From Pseudomonadota bacterium (GTDB lineage: Bacteria; Pseudomonadota; Gammaproteobacteria; Acidiferrobacterales; Acidiferrobacteraceae), in contig JAJYPQ010000326.1 of the NCBI GenBank assembly GCA_021795255.1, positions 1-5,192 on the forward strand: 5,192 nucleotides of DNA, in the 5' to 3' direction. The notes under the pieces were generated by a model that saw only the letters and a list, made by a program, of their open reading frames with translations, was not told the origin of the DNA and did not search any database. Position 1 is the first letter of the stretch. Each line of letters starts with the position of its first letter. This document shows, one piece after another, positions 1 to 5,192 of the stretch. A program made the position numbers and the translations under genes.

Positions 1-27
1 TCCGTCGCCGAGCCGTGGGCCGATGCC

Positions 28-45
28 CGACCCACTCGCGGGTCG
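28..45. terminator. GC-rich hairpin after the cNMP-domain gene, possible terminator
   Basis: CGACCC and GGGTCG form a perfect 6-bp stem around a 6-base loop (ACTCGC), 6 to 24 bases downstream of the stop codon of the minus-strand gene. The position suits transcription termination or mRNA 3'-end protection. There is no T-run after the stem on the minus strand, so it is not a classical intrinsic terminator. The stem is seen; the function is inferred. Confidence 0.3.
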
Positions 46-51
46 AGCGTC

Positions 52-1203
52 TTAGACGCCCACCCCGGCACGTTGCAAGACGATATCGTGGACCCACCAA
101 AACCGGGCATCCGTGAGCGCCGTCACGGTGTATTTCCGAGGTTTCAGAAACGCAATCGCGCTTTTCGCCGCCGTCGTCCCCGCTTCGACCGTAACCGTCA
201 TTTGGTCCTTGGAAGCCAATTGCACTTGGCCCTCCAACAAATAGAGGTTCCAGGGGGTGTTCGTCCCCTCCTGCAAGAGACGGGTCCCGGGGGTCGCTGT
301 GAAAAGTGTCGCCTTAGCGGCGATCAAATCAAGCGCCTTAGGCGACAAGTCCCGGAAATGGGTGAACACCCGCAGCGTTTCGGCCGCTCTTTGTGGAGAT
401 GATACCTCTTGCCAATGCTGGGTGAGGGCCAGGCGTTGCGCCAGGCGGACCGCTTCGACATCTTGTTCCGTGAACGCGACTTGGTGTTCACTACGACTAT
501 CGACCTCAGCGTATACTTCACCCGCAGGACTTAGGCTCGCGGGCGCCGGACGAGGCGCGGAAAGAACCTCGAACTGGCCTGCCCGGCGCCACTCCTTATG
601 AATAAGGGCCGCGTGCTGCTTGGCCTTGATCTTACCCACCATCGCAGCATTGTGCTTGGCGGCCGGAGCAACCGAAATCAAATTCAGGACATCCACCGCT
701 CGAGCGCGAGCGTTCTCCGGCATCACGCACCCCCCAATGCCACGGTAGCAGCTCAGCGTAAGTCCTTGGTCGAACAACACCGGACAGTAAACTGGCGTAT
801 CTGGATACTGCAATCTTCGATATTCCAGCAAAAGTTCCATGCCCCGGTAAACACTCTTCTCCTGATTTTTCTTTTGGAATGCCGTCAGACCGGCGGCGAC
901 GACCCCACTCACAGGATAGAGGTCCCGCACAACAGAGTCTTCGAGAAACATCGAGGTCGCGCCCCAGTCGCGTGCACTCGCGGCCCGACCAATAACGGCG
1001 ATTCGCAAACGCTCGGGGTCTTTCTGCGTCAGCTGTTCACGCAACAAATCGAGATTCAACTGGCGGGTTTGGAGAGTGGCGGTCGCCTCCCGATCGATCT
1101 TGAACTCCTGGTTCGCGGAAAAAAAGCCCAAATCGCCCTCGGCTGTCAGCGCATAAAGACCAATAGGGTGACTGATGATATCGGTGATCATGGCGTCTTT
1201 CAT
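52..1203 (-). CDS. Unknown protein with C-terminal degenerate cyclic-nucleotide-binding-like domain
   Basis: Intact 383-residue gene whose precise function I do not recognise. About residues 279-383 read as a CAP-ED/cNMP-binding-like beta-barrel: a lead-in helix (HFRDLSPKALDLIAA), then the strand-turn series with TPGTRLLQEGT and WNLYLLEGQVQLAS, then PRKYTVTALTDARFWWV. The usual phosphate-binding cassette (G-E-x-x-A/L followed by R-S/T-A) is not conserved: the Glu is missing and only a PRKYTV segment remains. It may therefore bind no cAMP or cGMP, or a different ligand. Residues 1-180 look like a soluble alpha/beta domain with a short strand-like stretch (RLRIAVIGRA, about 66-75) and three cysteines (140, 152, 159) around a YRGIGGC motif. 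Residues 215-245 are Pro/Ala/Ser-rich and look like a linker. There is no signal peptide, membrane segment or helix-turn-helix after the barrel, so it is not a typical CRP/FNR regulator. An ATG at codon 5 is an alternative start; neither start has a strong Shine-Dalgarno. It lies alone, downstream of a dead IS. A sensory or signalling role is inference from the barrel only. Confidence 0.85.
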   Translation of the reverse strand: MKDAMITDIISHPIGLYALTAEGDLGFFSANQEFKIDREATATLQTRQLNLDLLREQLTQKDPERLRIAVIGRAASARDWGATSMFLEDSVVRDLYPVSGVVAAGLTAFQKKNQEKSVYRGMELLLEYRRLQYPDTPVYCPVLFDQGLTLSCYRGIGGCVMPENARARAVDVLNLISVAPAAKHNAAMVGKIKAKQHAALIHKEWRRAGQFEVLSAPRPAPASLSPAGEVYAEVDSRSEHQVAFTEQDVEAVRLAQRLALTQHWQEVSSPQRAAETLRVFTHFRDLSPKALDLIAAKATLFTATPGTRLLQEGTNTPWNLYLLEGQVQLASKDQMTVTVEAGTTAAKSAIAFLKPRKYTVTALTDARFWWVHDIVLQRAGVGV

Positions 1204-1235
1204 ATAAGGGCCTAGTCAGGAAAATACTCCCTTAT
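1204..1235 (-). promoter_or_regulatory. Inverted repeat ATAAGGG-N18-CCCTTAT abutting the start codon
   Basis: A perfect 7-bp inverted repeat (1204-1210 and 1229-1235) ends at the base just before the ATG of the cNMP-like gene. In the mRNA sense the outer arm contains a Shine-Dalgarno-like AAGGGAG, which lies too far from the ATG to work normally and would pair with the CCCTTAT beside the start. The 18-base spacer holds a smaller CCT/AGG near-palindrome. It could be a translational control hairpin or an operator for a dimeric regulator. The repeat is seen; the role is inferred, and the spacer is long for a stable RNA hairpin. Confidence 0.35.
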
Positions 1236-1371
1236 CGTGGGCGTTGGAAGTCCTCGATTTAGCGGGGTATGCGAAGGAAACACTGGGTCCATACATGGTC
1301 GCCCCAGCTTGCCAAGCAGGTTATGTCCGTTAGGTTGTGCAAATGCCCTTTTGGTATGAGGGAGGATTTCA
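1236..1371. other. Intergenic region upstream of the cNMP-domain gene
   Basis: No supportable gene is present. On the minus strand a weak sigma70-like pair, TTGGCA and TATGGA with 16-base spacing (about 1280-1310), could drive the downstream gene, but the -10 match is poor. No clear terminator follows the orphan coding tail at 1372. A promoter must lie in or near this region if the cNMP-domain gene is expressed independently. Confidence 0.2.
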
Positions 1372-1458
1372 TTAGGCGGCCGCCCGCAGCCGTTCCCGGC
1401 GCTGTTCTTTCTGCAGCTCCATGTTCAGAGCGCGATTGTCCGCAAGCCAGATTTCATC
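1372..1458 (-). pseudogene. Orphan 3' end of an unidentified gene cut by the IS
   Basis: Twenty-eight codons are open from the exact edge of the IS to a TAA at 1372-1374. They encode a hydrophilic tail beginning DEIWLADNRALNMELQKEQ and ending RRERLRAAA. In this frame a TAG inside the IS terminal repeat immediately precedes it, so nothing upstream can supply a start. The composition (charged, helix-prone, Arg/Glu-rich) looks like a genuine protein C-terminus rather than random sequence. I do not recognise the family. The other side of the IS (2725 onward) shows no obvious matching N-terminal portion, so the rest of the gene was probably lost. It might also be a chance open frame, because it is short. 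Confidence 0.35.
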
Positions 1459-1473
1459 CTAGAAAGCAGTTGA
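1458..1473 (+). repeat. Terminal inverted repeat of the IS1380-like element (transposase 3' side)
   Basis: CCTAGAAAGCAGTTGA, reading into the element. It matches the opposite end CCTAAAAACCGCAGTTGA with one substitution and a 2-base gap. Similarity stops exactly at the outer CCT, which marks the element boundary. Confidence 0.75.
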
Positions 1474-1977
1474 GCCCTCACATCGCCAGTTTTCCGGCCA
1501 GCCTGAGGGCCGGTGGCCCAGCCCGTCCTCCAAGGAATTTCGCAAACACGCGCTTCAAGACGAGCGTGATGCGGTCGGTGGCGGTCAACTGCTCGGGAGT
1601 GGATTTGAGTGAGCCGAGAAAGGCCGCCAAGCGCGTGAGCACCGCTTGAATGGTGACCTGTTTTGCATAGTGGCGGGTGTTGATCAGTGTCGTCTGGCCG
1701 CCGTGTTAGGTCTTCGTGGCGACCCCATGGAGAGTAAGAGCGGTCGACTGGTAATCGCTTCGTAGTGTTTATACAGGTTGGCCAGGCGCACGAACAGATT
1801 CCACCGGTTGTAGACAAGCGCCACCATGCTCGCCCTGAGGCGGCAGCGTTTGAGATCAGGGGTGGTAACGCCACCCTAGCTCCCTTGATTCCTCAACTCA
1901 TCGAATTTGTTTTCAGCGTCTGCGCAGTCACGATAGAGGGGGGCTGCGGCACGGATCTCGTCGTCGGTGGAAGTCAC

Positions 1978-1996
1978 CGGTCGCCTTGCGTCCCAG
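1978..1996. repeat. Short repeat copy 1, at the second lesion in the transposase
   Basis: Plus-strand GTCGCCTTGCGTCCCA lies at 1980-1995, inside the extra block that separates YESAV from VTSTDD in the transposase relic. The same sequence with one additional G occurs at 2535-2551, at the other rearrangement junction. It looks like non-native filler at this site because the family reading needs only one codon here. Confidence 0.5.
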
Positions 1997-2531
1997 GGGA
2001 AACCGCAGACTCATAGGCCGCAGCGGTGGCTTGGATTTCGATGAACGCCAACGTGTCCTGGGGGTCATCTTGGGCGGCTATGAGCACATCGCCTTTGATC
2101 GGGCGACGCAGAACGATGACGCGCCGGGGCCGGCTCCAGCCCGAGAGCGGGAGAGTGTCTTCCCGCCCAGCCCAGTCCTGACCGGCCTTATCCCAATCGG
2201 GGTGGGCAAAAAGCTTGGTCACCAGAGGCTTCCCGTTCTTGGTGAGCCGCCATTTCGTGACATAGGGCTGAGGGCGCGCCTCTGCCTCTCGAAGGACCGA
2301 TTCATTCCCATCGGCAATGTCACCGCGCAAGAGGGCCGGGCGTTCAGCGGGAGGTAGAGCATCGAGCCACGCCCAGATGCTCGGCATGCTGTGCAGAAGA
2401 GCGCTGGCGTTACCCGGCATGACTTCCACGCCCAAAGCCAGCCGCGTATTGGCCATGAGCGCTGTGGTAGCTCTGGGCGGGGCGTCCGGGCTTGTGGGGG
2501 TTATATAGCCCACCACCGCGCCTTCTTGTTT

Positions 2532-2551
2532 CCCGTCGCCTTGCGGTCCCA
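2532..2551. repeat. Short repeat copy 2, at the internal-deletion junction
   Basis: Plus-strand GTCGCCTTGCGGTCCCA at 2535-2551 differs from the copy at 1980-1995 by a single G. It spans the point where the transposase jumps from HVEWD to GKQEG. On the minus strand it would encode DPQGD if one lost C is restored, so this copy looks native and the other one derived. Confidence 0.5.
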
Positions 2552-2706
2552 CTCGACGTGGATACGGCCCCCGAAGGTGTTCACTGCGACCGGTTTGGGG
2601 GTCTTCAGGGCCTTCCGTTTTGCGTAACCCTGAGTGAGTCCTCCGGGGTCGTCAAAACCGCCGCAAACCGCCGTCTGGCTTAGCTTTGTATCGTTAGGGG
2701 GTGAAG

Positions 2707-2724
2707 TCAACTGCGGTTTTTAGG
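2707..2724 (-). repeat. Terminal inverted repeat of the IS1380-like element (transposase 5' side)
   Basis: The minus strand reads CCTAAAAACCGCAGTTGA into the element, partner of the end at 1458-1473. The transposase relic begins inside it at the TTG at 2710-2708, the likely decayed form of an original ATG start. Homology to the other end stops at the outer CCT. Confidence 0.75.
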
Positions 2725-2923
2725 CTAACGGCTTCCATTAGGAATGGGGCCGTAATGGGAAATCTCGGATAAGGGCAGAAGCGGCAAGCACCCGCTCCGT
2801 ATATATAAGGGATCGGGCGCAGGGATAGTGGGTCATCGCTGATAGAACGGGTCTTATTAGCGATCGTCCCTGATCATTGTCATTTTTTTGACGCGCTACA
2901 TTTGCCGCGCTTCTGAATATCTA
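2725..2923. other. Intergenic region between the IS and the glycosyltransferase gene
   Basis: No gene can be supported. This is where the AsnB/glycosyltransferase transcript should end, but I find no stem followed by a T-run on the minus strand; a seven-T run at 2883-2889 is on the plus strand and lacks a strong stem before it. Two ATAAGGG heptamers (2769-2775 and 2805-2811) match those before the cNMP-domain gene. The sequence CCGTATATATAAGGG at 2797-2811 is locally AT-rich in a GC-rich setting. The missing 5' part of the gene cut at 1458 is not recognisable here. Confidence 0.3.
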
Positions 2924-4123
2924 TTAGCGGCGATCTCCACCCAATAGGCTGGCATAAAGATCAAAGGTATCGGAGATTACTCGCTCAACAGAAAATTCCG
3001 CTCGCGCAAGTTGTGCTGCATAGGCACCAAAGGTACGGCGCAGCGGTGTATCCTTTATAAGACGCACGAGAGCGGTCTCCAACGCCGCTACATCCTTGAC
3101 CGGTACCAAAAGTCCGCCACGCTCGTTATGTACTATCTCCCGACAACCGGGAGCGTCTGTTGCAACCAACGCACGCCCAAGGGCCGCTCCCTCAATAAGC
3201 ACCTTGGGTACACCCTCTCCATAATAACTTGGTAAGACAACGATATGGGCGGCCGCCAACACCATCGCCATATCCTGCCGGAAACCCCACCAATCAATGA
3301 CCCCCTCTTGCTGCCATTTCGCCAGAACCGATGTCGGAATCGCCTGCGGGTTCCCAGGGTCTGTGTCGCCGACCAATACGAAACGTGCGCTGAAGCCCTG
3401 TGCGCGAAGATGGCGTGCGGCCGCAATGAACTCCGCCACTCCTTTGGACCACAACATACGTCCGGCTAGCATAACAACCGGTACGCCATCGGGCTCAGGT
3501 GTGATGGGAAATGACTCCATATCGACGCCCGACCCGCGAATAAGCACTGTACGCGCAGGTGCTACCAATCGCCTCTCGACAAACTGCGCCCGATCATCGG
3601 GGTTCTGGAAGATCACCCGGCTAGCAGAGTGCCCCAACGCCACCCGATAAGCCCGCATTACACCATAGCGACGCATTTGAGCGCCGACGCCCCGCGCGAT
3701 AAACACTTCCCCCAGTCCGGTAATGGCGCTCACGACGGCCGAACCACCTACCATTCGCGCCGCGATACCCCCGTAGAGTACGGGCTTAATCGTAACAGCA
3801 TGGATAATGTCCGGACGGATACGGTGGAAAAGCTTCCCGAGTTGCCATACAGACATCGCTTCCTGCCATAGCTTGGTGCCACGGCGTGTCATTGCTATAG
3901 GATGGTGGGGAAACCCAAGATTCACGATCTCATCTACGCCGGACCCCGCCGGCGTTGCGACCGCAACATCCAGACCTGCCGTCGCGGCTGCCAACGCTAA
4001 CGCTAACCTATGCGAAAGAAAAAACTCCGCTGAGTTGACGACAAATAATAAGCTTCCATCGAGCCTGCGGGTCCCGACTGGCACAGGATGAGACCCCTCG
4101 TCCGTCATCGTGGGTAAACTCAT
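2924..4123 (-). CDS. Family 4 (GT-B) glycosyltransferase
   Basis: Complete 399-residue cytoplasmic or membrane-peripheral glycosyltransferase that probably transfers a nucleotide-activated sugar onto a lipid-linked oligosaccharide during surface glycan assembly. The N-terminal Rossmann half (about 22-190) opens with LLFVVNSAEFFLSHRLALA, the VN-x3-FF-x-SHR signature seen in PglA-type and related bacterial GT4 enzymes, and includes RPDIIHAVTIKPVLYGGIAA (104-122). The hinge carries IRGSGVDMESF (195-205). The C-terminal half has the donor-site features VMLAGRMLWSKGVAEFIAAA (217-236) and the retaining-GT4 EX7E motif at E303 and E311 within YGEGVPKVLIEGAALGRALV, followed by TDAPGCREIV. No transmembrane helix is obvious, and the length is normal for the family. 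The ATG at 4123 lies six bases after the AsnB stop with a G-rich TTAGGGGTAG before it; ATG codon 6 is a less likely alternative. Donor and acceptor cannot be read from the sequence. Confidence 0.93.
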   Translation of the reverse strand: MSLPTMTDEGSHPVPVGTRRLDGSLLFVVNSAEFFLSHRLALALAAATAGLDVAVATPAGSGVDEIVNLGFPHHPIAMTRRGTKLWQEAMSVWQLGKLFHRIRPDIIHAVTIKPVLYGGIAARMVGGSAVVSAITGLGEVFIARGVGAQMRRYGVMRAYRVALGHSASRVIFQNPDDRAQFVERRLVAPARTVLIRGSGVDMESFPITPEPDGVPVVMLAGRMLWSKGVAEFIAAARHLRAQGFSARFVLVGDTDPGNPQAIPTSVLAKWQQEGVIDWWGFRQDMAMVLAAAHIVVLPSYYGEGVPKVLIEGAALGRALVATDAPGCREIVHNERGGLLVPVKDVAALETALVRLIKDTPLRRTFGAYAAQLARAEFSVERVISDTFDLYASLLGGDRR

Positions 4124-4133
4124 CTACCCCTAA
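4124..4133 (-). promoter_or_regulatory. Ribosome binding region of the glycosyltransferase gene
   Basis: The minus strand reads TTAGGGGTAG directly before the ATG. The AGGGG core begins in the AsnB stop codon, a few bases from the start, which is a short but usable spacing. It supports the first ATG as the start and suggests translational coupling with AsnB. Confidence 0.4.
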
Positions 4134-5192
4134 GCCAAAACAACGGGGCTTGAGGGCAAGATGCCTTCGCAAGCATCCTTCTGTCGCTCCCACCACGCCT
4201 GAAACATCAGAACATCCCACAGAAGGTACTGATGGTTTGAATGCCCGCTGAGGTGTTCGGCCCATTTCTTACGTATAGGCGCCGGGTCGAAAAACCCCTC
4301 CCGCCGCAAACGATCTTCCGAGAGGAGGCTCTCGGCCCAATCTCGCAACGAGCCTCGCAACCAGTAGTCTATCGGTACGCCAAAACCCATCTTGGGCCGA
4401 TCGATGAGCGCTTTCGGTACATGCCGATACAATACCTGTCGCAATAACCACTTGCCTTCGCCGCCTCGTATCTTCATCGATAATGGGACCCGGGCCGCGA
4501 ACTCCACTAGACGGTGATCAATGAGGGGCACCCGCGCCTCGAGGCCCACCGCCATGCTGGCTCGATCAACCTTGACAAGAATATCATCGGGCAAATAAGT
4601 GACCAGATCGGCATACATCATACGCGCAGTGTAGTCCGGCAGCTTCGCGCGCCGACTCGGGTCCGTCAACACGGTGAGCGGTTCTTGCCCCCGCACCACC
4701 ACCGCGGCAGCATTTGCCCAATGCGACACCAGCTGGTAGTACAGAGCGTCCGGCGACTCATGGCCCAACACCTCAGCCAATCTGCGCATCTTCTCGCCCG
4801 GCTGCCGGACTCGTAAACGCGACGGTAATAACGGCATGACAGGGTTCAGAATGGCTTCCCAAAAGCCCGGAGGAAGCGAGTTCAGCAGAGACCCTATCAC
4901 CCGGCGGGCCGGTGCAGGCACCAGACCAAACCGCTGCCATAGACGACGCCCCCAAAAATATCGGTTATAACCCCCGAACAACTCGTCGCCTCCATCTCCC
5001 GACAAACTCACCGTCACTTGCTGTCGCGCAAGTTCTGATACCAAGAAGGTCGGGATCTGTGAAGAATCGGCAAAGGGTTCGTCGTAGAGTTCTGGTAACC
5101 GCGGGATAATATTCATGGCATCTGTGGACGTCACATAGAGCTCGGTATGCGCCGTACCGAGATGGTCCGCCACCGCCCGTGCATACTGCGCC
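4130..5192 (-). CDS. asnB: AsnB-type asparagine synthase (glutamine-hydrolysing), C-terminal part
   Basis: The frame is open to the window edge, so about 353 C-terminal residues are seen; the family is usually about 600-640 residues, and the N-terminal glutaminase domain with its catalytic Cys lies outside. What is visible is the ATP-dependent synthetase domain: YARAVADHLGT at the edge, YDEPFADSSQIPT (about residues 36-48), the SLSGDGGDELFGGY nucleotide-binding loop (about 63-76), then YLPDDILVKVDRASMAVGLE and ARVPLIDH (about 199-226), KWLLR (247-251) and RPKMGFGVPIDYWLRG (265-280). All these signature residues are intact, so the enzyme looks functional. It normally uses glutamine-derived ammonia and ATP to amidate aspartate through an acyl-AMP. 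Homologues in polysaccharide clusters may amidate a sugar carboxylate instead. Only six bases separate it from the following glycosyltransferase gene, which favours co-transcription and the glycan role. Biosynthetic versus glycan-specific function is not settled here. Confidence 0.95.
   Translation of the reverse strand, partial: AQYARAVADHLGTAHTELYVTSTDAMNIIPRLPELYDEPFADSSQIPTFLVSELARQQVTVSLSGDGGDELFGGYNRYFWGRRLWQRFGLVPAPARRVIGSLLNSLPPGFWEAILNPVMPLLPSRLRVRQPGEKMRRLAEVLGHESPDALYYQLVSHWANAAAVVVRGQEPLTVLTDPSRRAKLPDYTARMMYADLVTYLPDDILVKVDRASMAVGLEARVPLIDHRLVEFAARVPLSMKIRGGEGKWLLRQVLYRHVPKALIDRPKMGFGVPIDYWLRGSLRDWAESLLSEDRLRREGFFDPAPIRKKWAEHLSGHSNHQYLLWDVLMFQAWWERQKDACEGILPSSPVVLA

Larger units (their letters stand above)
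1478..2710 (-). pseudogene. IS1380-family transposase, four-segment degenerate relic
   Basis: Reading the minus strand, four segments join into an IS1380 DDE transposase. (1) 2710 to about 2546: TTG-initiated N-terminus with KRKALKTPKPVAVNTFGGRI and HVEWD. (2) About 2534 to 2001, in another frame: GKQEGAVVGY, TALMANTRLALGVEVMPGN, LLRGDIADGNE and SGWSRPRRVIVLRRPIKGD, ending AAAYESAV. (3) 1977 to about 1730: VTSTDDEIR, YRDCADAENKFDELRNQ, KRCRLRASMVALVYNRWNLF and EAITSRP. (4) About 1729 to 1478: LHGVATKT, a stop, then HGGQTTLINTRHYAKQVTIQ and LTRLAAFLGSLKSTPEQL to the end. Lesions: an internal deletion between segments 1 and 2 of roughly 130-150 codons (size from memory of intact relatives), which should include the first catalytic Asp; an extra block of about 20 bases at 1978-2000; TAG at 1876-1878, where relatives have Trp in a NQWGWGG motif; a TC duplication shifting the frame near 1730; TAA at 1706-1708. 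The product would be non-functional. Confidence 0.88.
1458..2724 (-). mobile_element. Decayed IS1380-family insertion sequence, 1267 bp, internally deleted
   Basis: The element is bounded by imperfect terminal inverted repeats that match over 15 of 16 aligned bases with a 2-base gap: CCTAGAAAGCAGTTGA at 1458-1473 and the complement of CCTAAAAACCGCAGTTGA at 2707-2724. Between them lies one transposase relic whose segments match the IS1380 family in order. The 5' end of the transposase starts only a few bases inside the left repeat, and its stop lies five bases inside the right repeat, as in compact IS elements. Full-length family members are usually about 1.6-1.7 kb, which agrees with roughly 0.4 kb lost from the transposase N-terminal half. 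Flanking bases (TCAT and CTAA) do not form a target duplication. The element cannot move by itself, but both ends survive, so it could in principle be mobilised in trans by a related transposase. Confidence 0.85.

Noticed and set aside
598..1215. A 205-codon open frame on the plus strand, antisense to the cNMP-domain gene
   Set aside because: Its product has no recognisable motif and an unnatural composition, while the opposite strand gives a coherent protein with a barrel domain. It is a by-product of GC-rich codon structure.
1425..1874. A 149-codon minus-strand open frame across the IS end
   Set aside because: It runs out of frame with the transposase motifs. The two other frames of the same strand give clear IS1380 sequence, so this frame is spurious.
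1974..2552. Treating the 192-codon minus-strand frame as an independent gene
   Set aside because: It begins at a GTG beside the deletion junction, and its content is the middle of the transposase. It is one segment of the pseudogene.
2883..2911. T-run with CGCG repeats as a terminator for the glycosyltransferase transcript
   Set aside because: The T-run is on the plus strand, so the minus-strand transcript would carry A residues, and the possible stem is only four base pairs.
2855..2935. Near-direct repeat TATTAGCGATC (2855-2865) and TATTAGCGGCGATC (2922-2935)
   Set aside because: Only two copies with a 3-base difference, and one overlaps the stop of the glycosyltransferase gene. Too short to support a function.
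3629..4091. Plus-strand open frames antisense to the glycosyltransferase
   Set aside because: They lie opposite a well-supported GT4 gene, lack motifs and ribosome binding sites, and look like shadows.
1..5192. CRISPR array, tRNA, toxin-antitoxin or defence system
   Set aside because: No regularly spaced repeats, no tRNA-like cloverleaf and no small paired genes with known motifs were seen on either strand.

Overview
The window looks like chromosomal DNA from a GC-rich proteobacterium. This is judged from the base composition, the codon usage of the intact genes, and an IS1380-type transposase relic that resembles proteobacterial members. A gammaproteobacterium or acidithiobacillus-like host is a guess, and nothing here fixes the genus. 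All recognisable genes are on the minus strand, so transcription runs from high to low coordinates.

Right part (2924-5192): a tight two-gene segment of a polysaccharide or glycan locus. The C-terminal synthetase half of an AsnB-type, glutamine-hydrolysing asparagine synthase enters from beyond the window edge. Six bases after its stop a complete family 4 (GT-B fold) glycosyltransferase begins. Such AsnB homologues often sit in exopolysaccharide, capsule or O-antigen clusters, where they are thought to amidate a sugar acid or precursor. The glycosyltransferase would add a sugar to a lipid-linked intermediate on the cytoplasmic face of the membrane. The pair is probably the 3' end of a longer operon.

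Middle (1458-2724): a dead insertion sequence of the IS1380 family. Matching ends (CCTAGAAAGCAGTTGA and CCTAAAAACCGCAGTTGA) define a 1267-bp element. Its single transposase gene can be rebuilt only by joining four segments across a large internal deletion, a short insertion with frameshift, a 2-bp frameshift and two nonsense codons. A 16-base sequence (with one 1-base gap) occurs at both rearrangement junctions. No target-site duplication is visible. A 28-codon orphan tail of an unknown gene abuts the element at 1372-1458.

Left part (52-1203): an intact gene for a 383-residue protein with a degenerate cyclic-nucleotide-binding-like domain at its C-terminus and an N-terminal two thirds that I do not recognise. 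A perfect 7-bp inverted repeat lies directly before its start codon, and a GC-rich hairpin follows its stop.

The stretches 1204-1371 and 2725-2923 carry no gene that I can support. I see no tRNA, rRNA, CRISPR array or obvious defence system. The most unusual content is the cyclic-nucleotide-binding-like protein with its leader repeat, and the history of the decayed IS.
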